Origin: Paramarasmius palmivorus
Taxonomy: Eukaryota > Basidiomycota > Agaricomycetes > Agaricales > Marasmiaceae
Reading direction: 5' to 3'
DNA: 64,000 nt
NCBI GenBank assembly: GCA_037176845.1
Contig: JAYKXP010000185.1
Span: 18,910-82,909, forward strand
Under the pieces are notes generated by a model. The model was not told the origin of the DNA. It ran no database searches and worked only from the letters and a program-made list of their open reading frames with translations. Shown piece after piece: positions 10,174 through 20,303 of the stretch. The translations under genes were made by a program, and so were the position numbers. Every line of letters starts with the position of its first letter. Position 1 is the stretch's first letter.

Positions 10174-12447
10174 ATTCCATCCATCCCAATGCTCCAGTAG
10201 GGCTTGTCTGACTCTTTGTCCTGTGCATAAGCCATCCTAGCTGTTACAGCTCTGTCTGGACAGTTGGCCATAAAGTGTCCTTGATGACCACAAATAAGGC
10301 AAGCTTTAGCTGCATGCCTATGGTTCATCTCCTCTTGAGATACTCCTTTGCACATCTGGCTGGCGCAGAAGTTGTCTCTTTGCAGTTATAATCCTCATGC
10401 ATATATCCTGAAAAGCGCAACGTGCTTGTCTGAGGAGTCGTTCTGTTCAGGTTGGACTGAAAAAACTGAAAGGGAGATGATATTCCAGACTGCAGGAAGG
10501 TTTGTTCAGTTGCATCCATACTCCTGAGCATGGCAACCAGTCCTTCATATGTTTCGGGTAACTGGCTTGCCAACATAAGTCTTCCTCTAAAGTGCTCATT
10601 GCTGTGTGTGAGGAGAAGATGGTGTAGAGTGATGGCATCATAGCCAGTGTCCACTGCAGCTTCAGCAAAACAAAGGTAGAAGCCTGAAAAGGATTCCTTC
10701 TCCTTTTGTTTGATGTTGCCAATCTTAACCCGAGCCATAAGGGCTTCATTCTCATGGCCAAACATTTTTGCAAATGTTTCAAGGAAAGTATTCCAATCCT
10801 TGAGTTCAGGAACATAATTGCCTTTGACCTTGTGTTCTACTAATACCTGATAAGCTGCTAGAGCCTTTCCAGTGAAGTAGGAACTGGTCATAGCAATTCT
10901 ACGATCAGAATTAGCATATGTGTATGGTTTGACGTGAATGATGTTGTAAATGGTTGAAATAAATGGTCTCCATTGGTCTCTGGAATCTGCAGAGAACAGT
11001 TCCAGTTTGTAAATGTCAATTTTGGACTCAGCAGCTATTTTGGCATTGATTTCCTTCTCTAACCATGTTTGTTGTCATTCTTCTTGACGTTCTTCCTTGT
11101 CTGTAGAAGACTCATCAACAGCTGGTCTTAACTTCCTCTCCTTCTTCTTCTGGCTGAGATAACTGGGGGAGGATCCTTTGGGTGATTTGGCTCATCATCT
11201 GAAGAAGGATCTGACCCATTGGGGTCATCAGGTGCTGCTGATGTAGTTTGGGTAATGTTGGGGTCAGTAGCCAACTTCTCAACATCAGTTTCATAGCCAG
11301 CACTCTCAGGAGTTTCAGGAGCTAATGTACAGGCTCCTTGGTTAGCCAGCAGTGCACTTGGTGAGTGAAAGCGAGTGTTGGAGCTCTGTCCAGGGGTAAT
11401 CCATCAAGAAAAGAAATCTAAAGTGGACTGAATTGAAGGAGTTCACATAGTTGCAGTCGATGGACATGAAGAAATTTGTGTGGAGGTCAAATGAGGAGGA
11501 ACATCTCTTCCTTCCCATTCCTTCAGCCTGTCAGCATCTTCTTTTCTCTTTTTCAGCTTCTCTAGGAGTACAGCTGCTTTTGTCTTCCTGCCTGCCTTAA
11601 CCATTTCTCTTTCCTCCTTATGATTCTTAGGCAGTCAAAGGGCATAGCCAGACAGTGTAGAAGTCATTGTTTCCGTTGTGTAAGATGGCTGTGCTTCAGG
11701 ATGAGTCGATGACTGGGGCTCTGGGGGGACTGGTTCCTTTGGGGTTTCCTCTATTTTTGGAACATTTTTGTCACGCCAGTTTGTTTGTTGCTCAGAACAT
11801 GGTTTCTTATCCAAAGAAGTGGCATGTGACAAGGGTCCTGCTATTGGCTCTTTCTTAACCAGAAAGCCTGGAATAGGTTTGTAGTCAACTGCCTGAGGTG
11901 CCCAGTGAACAGATCAGCTATAACTTGTTGTAGCCGGGGGCATCATTGCAGGCGGATCCACAAAGTAGCGCTCTCTGGTGATTGGAGTTGCTGTAGGGGA
12001 TGGAATTCGGCTTACAACGGGTGCAGTAGAAGATGATTGTGGAAAGCTAGCAGAGACTGGGCCATTACTTGTAGGAGGACTCTGACTCTGGGTCCATTGA
12101 ACAAGGTTTGAAATTGGTTGACTCAAGAGTTCACTTCATGTCTCCTCATCCCAGTCCTGTGCCATGTTAATGAGCTCTTCTATAGTAGGTGCTGCATCAA
12201 GCAGGGATTCAGTAGAAGACTCAAACTGCATTCCCAGTTTATCATAGGCAATTTCTGACTGCTCCTGAGCCTCTTTCTGGTATGATTTGGCTAGACTGTC
12301 ATCACTTCCCTTGGGGGGACCCATGTACACCTCTTCTTGGTTAACCTGTTCCTCCACAGAACCTTTATCTGACACTGTTGTGAGGGTACCAGAACGAAAT
12401 TGCTGAAAAACAGTCATTTTGACACTAATTGTTGTGTTCAGAATCAC
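10174..12447 (-). pseudogene. Gypsy-A gag remnant
   Basis: Minus-strand capsid/nucleocapsid region. From right to left: an acidic N-terminal part (12447-12136), Ser/Pro-rich linkers with in-frame stops (near 12135, 11913 and 11634), a Lys/Glu-rich stretch, then an open capsid-like segment at 10891-10325 with SYFTGKALAAYQVL and LKDWNTFLETFAKMFG, typical of retrotransposon gag folds. A CCHC zinc knuckle CLICGHQGHFMANC lies near 10300-10260 after a frameshift. The coding frame continues across the copia-1 insertion into 3822 when one ATTCC copy is removed. Many stops show it is dead. Confidence 0.8.
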
Positions 12448-14132
12448 ACTAGTACATCATACTAAGTACTATATGGACTTGGTATCACTACTAGGAACCT
12501 AGTAGTGCACATATGACAAAGAATAAGATAGGCATGCACTGTGTAGTGAATACTAGCTGCGCATACATAGATGTTGATGTCGTCGTTAGCCCTATATGAT
12601 TGCGCTAGGATACGTGTCGAAACCTGTAGACTGTATCTATACTCTATTATCAGGCTGGGACCTTATGAGGACATGCTACTGTACATGGTAGACTTCCTAG
12701 TAGGTCATATGGCTACACTATACTCGCGCTATGGGACATATGAGATGAGATAGTGAACGAGGACCAACTACCACAGCGTAGAAGGACCCTAGGGGACAGA
12801 TCAGAGCTATATACCAAATACGGTAGAAGCTGGAGGTGCAAGTCACCTTCGAGAGCAGAGTTACCTGGATTAGAAATGTCCGAGTGACCGGGTTATTGAT
12901 ACGAGGACCATATGGGGGCTTAACAGCTTTCCCATATCGATCAGAATATCCCTCGAGCTTCGAGTTGGGATTCCTACTGCTAGTACAGACACTAGTGAGG
13001 GACATATAGTCTTATAACAAGGAAACAGATAGGATTCTGTGCCAGGACTGTCTGAGGACATAGAAAATATAATATAGAATGACAAGGGCACTGAGCCTAC
13101 CTTCCTCAGATACGAATCCGAAGCGTATCGGTCGAGATCGGACTCCTAGCAAGTTCCGAGCGGAATAACTATGTCCTAGCACCGATATCCGAAACGTACC
13201 ATGCAGAACAGCGCCTCCGCGTGCCACTTCCTAGCAACCAAAAAGTAATATTACTCGCAGTCCTGCAAAATAATGTCGAATTCCAACCAATATATATCCA
13301 AACCTTTCTTTTCTGGTAGATACTTACTTCATATGGACAGAATTCTCTCCTCATTCTCATTTCTTGCATAGTTACTATTACTTTATCATGTCCACTTTCA
13401 CTTATATGTAAAATATGTATGCTCGCGGGTATATAAGCAGCAGGGTTTCCCCTAGGAAGCTCTCAAGCAATTACCCCGCTATATACATAGCCCTAGTGCA
13501 CCAATAGCAGAGTTCTTGTCTTCTATCGTTGACCATAGAGGTGACGTGTGCTTAGAAAATAACTTAGAAAATAAACCTTTGAAAAGCCCTTCTCTATATT
13601 GAACTAGTTGTGAAATTAGAACTTTGAGATACCCATAGGGCAGAGCTAGTTCATCTAGTCTCTTTGGATAGGATTGATTGTTTCAGGACTAGTGTGGAGC
13701 CCCACTAGCTTATAGGTGGCCTGGTTGTCGTGCTAGTTCGGCTAGTGTAACCAGTGCCTTTCATAGGAACAATAGGTCTTTACCCTTGTTAGGTTCGATA
13801 GGTTATTTTGCGTCATAGAAACGTATAGGAATAGTTATAGATAGGTTTATAGGTTGGCTCATGTTGTCTTGATTATATTGAGACCATATCATCATATTAC
13901 ATTGTTTCATTCATCGCTCATACACTTCCCTTGTGTTCTAGTGATTTGTAGACGTTCAACTAGTGTGCTAGTTGATTTCTTGTGTCAATTGTATGGATCC
14001 TTTGACAACGTCGAACCCCACTTGCACAACTTGGCATATATATTTCGCTTGTTCACAAGTGTTTTATAAGCCTCACACTGTATGGACGGAGGCAGGTTTT
14101 CCATGATGCTCTAGTCACTCTACCACTCTGGC
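12448..14132. other. Unassigned 1.7-kb segment inside gypsy-A, LTR-promoter-like
   Basis: There is no credible ORF on either strand between the gypsy-A leader ORF and gag. On the plus strand it holds GGGTATATAAGCAGCAGGG near 13430, then downstream AAATAAACC near 13570, an arrangement like the TATA box and polyadenylation signal of an LTR. It may be a long solo LTR or other insertion, but I could not find matching target duplications or termini, so its borders are nominal. Confidence 0.35.
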
Positions 14133-15789
14133 AGAGGGTGTTGAAGACGTAATGGTGATACTCAGTTGTGCAGGGCTCAGTCCCAACCCAATAGCCAATG
14201 CATGCAGCTAGAAGATAGGTGTATGATAGGTGTTTCCAGAAGGGGGTCCAGTATTGAACGGAGTTCTTGGTGAACTGATGGAACCCTTGTCAATTCTTTG
14301 TGATTTCTGCCATTGATGTTCAGTTAACCTGGTTCTAGCTGAAATGCTGGATGTTGGTCTATCAGAAAATGGGTTGTCTCTAAATAACATTGATCCTCAG
14401 ACAGAAGTGGGTGATAAGGGTTCTGGTGCTCTGGGACAGTCATAGGGATTGATGTTCCATGTATTAGACTGAGGAGAGTCCGTTTCGAACATGTACTCCC
14501 TCAACTGTAAATTGTTGGTAAGAGCACCGTAACATTCTTTGAAACGTGCCCAAAGGTTTCTGTCATGGATCAGATGTAGTTGAACATCTGGGGGAAGTTG
14601 GTTATAGAGAGTTTGCCTAACTCTATCAAACATTCTTGCCCACAATGCTGGTGTAAAATGTTCACAAGTTTGATACCTAAGGTCATTCAGCACATCTTGA
14701 CAAAGGTAAAATAATTATCAGAGATTGGTCCCTTGATCAGTTATGGGATTGGGGGTAGCTTCATGGTCAGGTGCAGACATGGCTTCAACTACTTCTCCAA
14801 TAGGTGTACTGAGATCAATCAAGGTTGACCCTCGTGCTGGGTGTGATACCAGCTGACCAGGTGTGAGCATTTGGGGTGCCTCGTAGTCCTGGACCCTTGA
14901 TGCACAAAATGGACGGTTGACAGGTGCAGTTTCTTGTTGCGTTGCAAAGACACTAGGGCTTTCTGGAGCTGTTGTGTGTGCCTGTATGGGAACAGATAGC
15001 TGACTATGTTCTACATGGTAAGAACTGCCTTGCTTGCTCTGATGTGTTGGGAGCAACATTGGCTAATCCAGGAGGCTGAAGGACCATAAGGGGCAAGGTT
15101 CCAAAAAGACTTGGCTCTTCTTCTCTGAGTTGCCTCAATCTGTCTTGCCTCTGTTTCTCAGCCTCCTTATGGCGCAAATGCAATGGGTATGGTGAGCTAC
15201 ACAATGGACCCGCCTGTCCAGTCTGCATATGCAGGGGCTGACTGAAACTGGTCCTGGCAGGGTACCCAGGAACTGTTCCAAAGGAATATGGGGCAGGACT
15301 GTAACTGGGTAGCAATGATTCAGGAATTGGAGTTTGAAAACTGCCATATGGAAATCTGTAAGGTACAGGGGCTTGACCATATAGCTGATAATGGAACAGT
15401 TGCAGAAGATAATAACCGCTGCCCATACTGTTAGCCGACGGTGGTCCAGGTGGTACCTGGTTAGCCAGTGGCATGCCAAACATGTGTGCAGCTTCTCCTT
15501 GCATGTTTGGGGTCCATAACAGATTTCCCAATGGAGGATTCATGGGTAAATTCAGTCCATACAGTGGTGCTGGATGCAAATTCATGAATCCTGGTGCTTG
15601 CCAAGAAGCACACGGCCAAGACAGGTTCCAATTGTTGAACAGTTGTTGGATAATAAAGTCAGGATGTTGGGAAAAGTCTTCTGTGTTAGAGACATTAGCT
15701 GGTTTAGGTGGTACACGAGGTGGGTTACTCTGCGCAGCCGTGGTTGTGTTTTGGGGGATGTTGCTTGTGTTGTCAGACAACATAGACAA
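14133..15789 (-). pseudogene. Gypsy-A leader ORF remnant (Pro/Gln-rich, unknown function)
   Basis: First coding region after the gypsy-A 5' LTR, with the Met at 15789. Residues 1-261 (15789-15004) are rich in Pro, Gln, Ser and Asn and have no recognised domain. A frameshift near 15010 moves it to another frame (15059-14718). After a stop, a more structured segment follows at 14693-14397 (ALWARMFDRVRQTLYNQLPP, then LWARFKECYGALTNN), with a last piece at 14390-14208. Its position between LTR and gag suggests a gag N-terminal extension or a separate leader ORF. I do not recognise the family; the continuity of the pieces is inferred. Confidence 0.55.
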
Positions 15790-15800
15790 TAGTAAGCAGG

Positions 15801-15813
15801 TAGTCTTGGAATT
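15801..15813 (-). promoter_or_regulatory. Gypsy-A self-priming primer-binding site
   Basis: In element orientation this 13-mer, AATTCCAAGACTA, lies one base after the 5' LTR. It is perfectly complementary to 16081-16069 inside the LTR (TAGTCTTGGAATT), which sits about 30 nt below a TATA box and so should be the 5' end of the RNA. This is the geometry of Tf1-type self-priming. Confidence 0.75.
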
Positions 15814-15814
15814 C

Positions 15815-16272
15815 TGTAAAGACCTGGACCAAAATAGATAGAATAGGATGAAAAGAAATAAGGAACAGAGAAACAGGACTGCTTACAGCCTGTCTAGACT
15901 ATTGTTGGGGTCAATGACAACACCAACAAAGGTGAATGGAACACTGTGAAGCGCTAGAAAGACTATATCACTAGGCAAGTTGAACAAATATAGCTGGAGG
16001 TTAAGGTAGTAAATGCAGTGAGCGCTGAGGATAACCATATGAACATAGGCTTAAGAGGTTAAAGTGTTAATTCCAAGACTAACTAGCTACATACTTATAC
16101 AAGAGTTATATATGAAAAGAGAATTTGTACAGAACAAATGTTAGTAAATATTGTGTACACAATGGCTAAATATCAGTAAGAATGTAAAGTTGATGACATA
16201 TAGGGGTTACTGGCTATCCACTGTGTTCAGGTGGTGAAGAAAATAGTAAGGGATACCATTACAGCCCTTACA
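15815..16272 (-). repeat. Gypsy-A 5' LTR (458 bp)
   Basis: In element orientation it runs from TGTAAGGGCTG (16272) to GGTCTTTACA (15815), with TGTAA/TTACA ends. A TATATAA box lies at 16112-16106 and the likely transcript start near 16081. A related LTR segment at 59630-59956 (plus strand) diverges exactly after GTCTTTACA, which supports this LTR boundary. Confidence 0.8.
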
Positions 16273-16277
16273 AGAAG

Positions 16278-18182
16278 GCTCTGGTGCAGCCAGCAGAGTT
16301 ACTCATCTGGACGACTCAGGTGAGGCAGATGGTGGAAATGACAATACCACCGGAGACATGGATAAAGCAACAGGCTTACCCCAAGGGCAGGACCCTGATT
16401 TACCTCTGGGTGATGATGGGGGAGATTTTGGTGACAATGATGATGGGAGCGATCCTGGTGGTGGTGGTGGAGGCCCTCCTGGTAGTCCTCCTCCTTCTGG
16501 TCCTCCTCCTGGTGGTCTGAGTCCACCAAGGAATCCTCCTGAGGACAATGATCACTTTGACACCTTCACTGACATTACTGTACTATTTCATTCATTTTGG
16601 ATGGTCATGGTCACAAGGCCAAAAATATCTGAAATTTTTCGTTTGGTCACAGGTCACTGGAGGATCATCTGAGTCGTCCCAGTGATTTACCAGTGCTAAT
16701 ATCCCCAATTTTGGGTGTTAATTTCTGAAATTTTCACTATAGTCACAGACCGTGGGCCCATCATCTGACAGGTCACTTTCAGATGGAAGGTCACAAGTCA
16801 CAACACCATCTGAAATGAATAAAACAGTATAGTACTAAGTTGCTCTCTGCCCTCATGGTGCATGTCATGAGCGCTCCTCAGGACAAGCCTTACACTAAGT
16901 CCAAACTCAAGGATCCTGATACTTTTGATGATAGTAACCCTAGGCAACTCAAACCCTGGTGTGCATCTCTCACTCTTTACTTCAATGATTGGCTGGATGT
17001 CTTCTGCAACTCCCCTGCCAAAATTTGTTTCGCACTCTCTTTCCTCTGTGGCAATGCTGCCAAGTGGTTTCAGCACAACATCCTCAGACATCGCCTAGGC
17101 AATTGGCTGCTTTGGATGGGCAGCTGGTCTGCATTTCTAGAGGAACTTATCAACAACTTTGGTCTTCAGAACATACACAAGGAGTGCGAAGAGATTCTCT
17201 GTACCCTCAAGATGCATGAGAATGATCACATCTGTACCTATGACCTGAAGTTCCAGAACACTATTGCTGAACTCAACTGGAGTGAAGACACTTACACATA
17301 TTAGTACTACCATGGTCTTCCTGACTGACTCAAGGACAATGTTTTGAAGGCCAGTAGGCCTGATACACTTGTTGAACTCTGTACCCTCGCTTGTACTATG
17401 GATAACCACTACTGGGCTTGCCAGTACAAGAAGAGATGAGTGCAAGGAACTGCCCAGACTTTCAGTTTAAAGTCTGGCACCAGTTTGGATTCTGGTAAAG
17501 GCAAGAGCTTGTCTTTGGGCAGTGGCTCTAGCACCTCCTTCAAATCATCCAGATTGTCTTCTTCCTCTTCTTCTTCCTCATCCAAGTCTGGATCCAGCAA
17601 TCAGTTGAAGTCACTTCCTTTGTGGCTTGAAGGCAAACTCCAGAACAGCCAACTCACAGACGAGGAATAAAAGTGCTGCAAGAACAATGGTCTTTGCATA
17701 TTCTGCAGCAACAAGCACAACATCAATGACTGTGCTAAGAAAAAGGCCTCTGGTTGCGCTGCTACTGTCAAGAAGGACAAGTCTTCATCTGAATCGAGAA
17801 ATTAGAGTGGGGCTCTGACAATTCAACACCAGCTCAGAGTTGTGTTGAGCCTTCTGGTGTGTACCATGAAGTCACTCTCAATGCAGCTGCTCTCTCTAGT
17901 CAGTCTTTACGTGTTCCCTTGTCTTGTACGATTACTTTAGATACATTGTCTGCATCCAAACCTTCTACTTCTTGTTCTTCCCCTTTCCAATCCCTACTCC
18001 TTCATTTGCTTGCTCTAGTAGATTCCAGATCCTCCCACTGTTTCATAGATAGCGACTACATTTGTAAATACTCTATTCCCACAGAGCAGATACCTCCTGT
18101 GCAACTCATACTTCTTGATGCCAAGATGGTTACTCTTCCCATCCATTTTGGCTCCAGAGATCTTTTCCACCTTGACTTCTAA
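16278..18182 (+). pseudogene. Gypsy-C gag-protease remnant (interrupted by a MITE)
   Basis: Plus-strand gypsy fragment into which gypsy-A inserted from the left. It starts with an Asp/Gly/Pro-rich tract (16358-16560, with a GGGGGGPPGSPPPSG run), then a gag capsid domain around 16870-17300 (SKLKDPDTFDDSNPRQL, FLCGNAAKWFQHN). A Ser-rich linker follows, then a shortened zinc knuckle near 17680 (CIFCSNKHNINDC, one residue short before the His), and a protease-like segment at 17859-18182 with LVDSRSSHCFID, where the usual DSG is DSR. Stops at 17302 and 17668 and a frameshift before the protease make it defective. RT, integrase and 3' LTR are absent. The 255-bp MITE at 16578-16832 splits the gag frame. 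Confidence 0.8.
16578..16832. mobile_element. 255-bp MITE with TA duplication
   Basis: Flanked by TA at 16576-16577 and 16833-16834. Imperfect terminal inverted repeats of about 45 bp begin CTGTACTATTTCATTC and, from the other end, CTATACTGTTTTATTC. Deleting it with one TA rejoins the gypsy-C gag frame exactly (FTDIT into KLLSALMV). TA targeting suggests mobilisation by a Tc1/mariner-type transposase. It has no coding capacity. Confidence 0.8.
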
Positions 18183-19758
18183 CCTTCCAAAGGGTTCTTT
18201 TCCCTGCTGGCCTCTCCAAAGCCTAAATCACGCCCATCTGATCCAATTTTGATGGTTTCTCCTTCATCTTCTTGGTGAGTAACAAAGATCTTGCCATTGA
18301 AGACATTGATGATGATGGTGGTGAGTGAAGAGAGCAGTGAGGATGATGGTGGCAGATGAGGACAATGGTAATGGGTGAGGAAGATGGTGAGGGATGAAGA
18401 CAATGTTGGCAGCTGAGAGTAAGCTGAAGGCACAGTCAAATGAGTACAAAGTCACAACACAAGAGAGAACAAACAGAAAATCAGTAACTAACAAACGATC
18501 TAAAGCAAAGTGAGTACTCACAAAGGTAAATGGGAAGAATTGAGCACTTCAGGCAACCACCAAATACCCCTTATTAGGGTAAACTCCTGAGTGTAGTAGT
18601 TTGGCCTCTAAGGGGTCATTTATACCCTTGGTCACTATATTCTTTGGAACAAAACATGCTATGTTCTTATCTGAGTTTTCTGTGAAGTAAAGCTTGCAGT
18701 TGGAAGAGAGACAGGATGGTCACAGTGTGACCTGTTGTAACAAAGGGCCAAACAGCAGCAGCCAAGCTCGCTGCTTAGAAAGTGAACCAGCACTTGGCGG
18801 GTGAAATGAACCAAGGGGCGGAGGAGCGGAGGCAAAGAGGAGAGACGGATTGAGGGCGGTGGAGGATGAGAAAGGAAAGGCGAAAGGCTCCGTGGAAAAT
18901 GACACTGGGAGTTGAAGAATGAGGAAGAGAAAAAAAAGTAGACATTCATGTAAACATAACGCATAGAAATGAACCATCCTGCATGCGCACTTGATATGGG
19001 TGCCAAGACAGGAGAAAAACAGGAACGAAAACTGAACACTCACTGCATTGTCACATTCGGACTCTCAATGTCAAGAGAGATGGTTGGAGACATTGAAGGG
19101 AGGAGGATAGGCATGTTTGAAGACGGGGGTTCAGGAAAGAGAGTAAAATAAGTGAGGTTCAAGTACGTGATGCCAACAGCAAAAGACACCAAGGTGAACT
19201 GAACCGTCGATATGGGGAGAACAGCCATGGGTGATGCCATTGTTGGCATGCTGCCTCTGCAAGGCTCTTACCCGAAATCATCTCTCCTGATTTCAGGGTT
19301 TCCGTCTTTTCGCTTCGTTCCTCGTCTTTCTTGGGTTCCTTTGGGCCTAGGAAGACTTTCCAGTCCAGAAAAAAGACAGAATCTTTACGTGAAAAGACAC
19401 ACTTACCTAGCCTGTCTATCCTCAGAGACACACGTGGCCTTGTCTGCCATCTCTCTCTCTCTTCCTCCACCTCTCTATTCACCAGGTATGTCTATCCAAG
19501 GTCTCAGTGAACGACTCAAATGACCAAAAATGTTGACTATAGGATCAATGCTTAATCAGGAATGCCTCCTTAGGGCTGTTCACTGGAGGATTGGTTAAGG
19601 AGTGTGTTCTGGATCATTGTGAGTTCTTATTCCTCATTTACCTGTACTCATAACTAAATTTTTATCTTCTCTGTCATAGGCTACCTGCTTGGCTACATAA
19701 AGACGCGTACAAGAGGCTTTCAAACCCGTCTTCACCCCACATCACCTCCACTCAAACA
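18183..19758. other. Unassigned region between gypsy-C and the Crypton gene
   Basis: No recognisable protein. It contains a GAT/GGT-rich low-complexity stretch at about 18297-18400. Short ORFs on both strands are compositionally biased (Ser/Leu or Arg/Glu) and show no family signature. Confidence 0.4.
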
Positions 19759-19887
19759 ATGTCTACAGTTGTTCCCCAAACTCATCGAAGTCATCTCAAA
19801 GCTCCAGATGACTCTGAAGACCTTGGTCTGGACTTTGAACTTCACTCTCATCCTGTCATCATTTCCTCTGCTAGCATATCTACGGCA

Positions 19888-19892
19888 CTTCC
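19888..19892. repeat. Target duplication of the solo LTR (CTTCC)
   Basis: CTTCC at 19888-19892 is repeated at 20304-20308, directly flanking the solo LTR. Confidence 0.95.
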
Positions 19893-20303
19893 TGTTAGCA
19901 GCAATAATCTAAGCGAGTGGTGAAGCACCTAACACTTGATGCCAAATCAAGCGGACCGTGATTGACGCCTAAGCGAATCAGCAAGGTCTAAGGACAGTGA
20001 TTGGTGATCGAAAGACTTGTGAAGAGCCTTAGGACTGGTTTTAGCAGTACTGGTGCAAGACAATAGCAAGAGACGACGATATTCAACAGTAGATATGTAC
20101 AGTTTATATAGTCCAATGTTCAACAGCATAATACGGATATATACTAATTAAGTTGCCACACTGAGGCAATGGAGTAACAGTAAGAAGCATGGAACCGTGT
20201 GGTCAGTGTATAGAACAATGATGAACGAATACGAATATCAGAGATGAACAATGTAAAGTGCAGATGATCATGATGAACCATAAAAGGATAAATTATTCTA
20301 ACA
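19893..20303 (-). repeat. Solo LTR of the copia-1 family
   Basis: 411 bp, minus orientation, TGTTAGCAGCAATAATC to AATTATTCTAACA, flanked by CTTCC. It is similar along its length to the copia-1 LTRs but clearly diverged. No internal region remains, as expected after LTR-LTR recombination. Confidence 0.95.

Larger units (their letters stand above)
1..16272 (-). mobile_element. Gypsy-A: Ty3/gypsy LTR retrotransposon, partial and interrupted
   Basis: Minus-strand Ty3/gypsy element whose 3' end runs off the left window edge. Order in its own direction: 5' LTR (16272-15815), self-complementary primer-binding site (15813-15801), leader ORF remnant (15789-14133), an unexplained segment (14132-12448), gag (12447-10174), then copia-1 inserted, then protease, reverse transcriptase, RNase H and integrase (3827-1). 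Protease-RT-RNase H-integrase order and the RT and integrase motifs place it in Ty3/gypsy. Many stops and frameshifts make it defective. Only the 5' LTR lies in the window, so its target duplication cannot be checked; the flanking five bases on the right are AGAAG. Confidence 0.85.

Noticed and set aside
18264..19043. Minus-strand Ser/Leu-rich ORFs between gypsy-C and the Crypton
   Set aside because: Biased composition from a GAT/GGT-rich tract, with no recognisable motif or start context.
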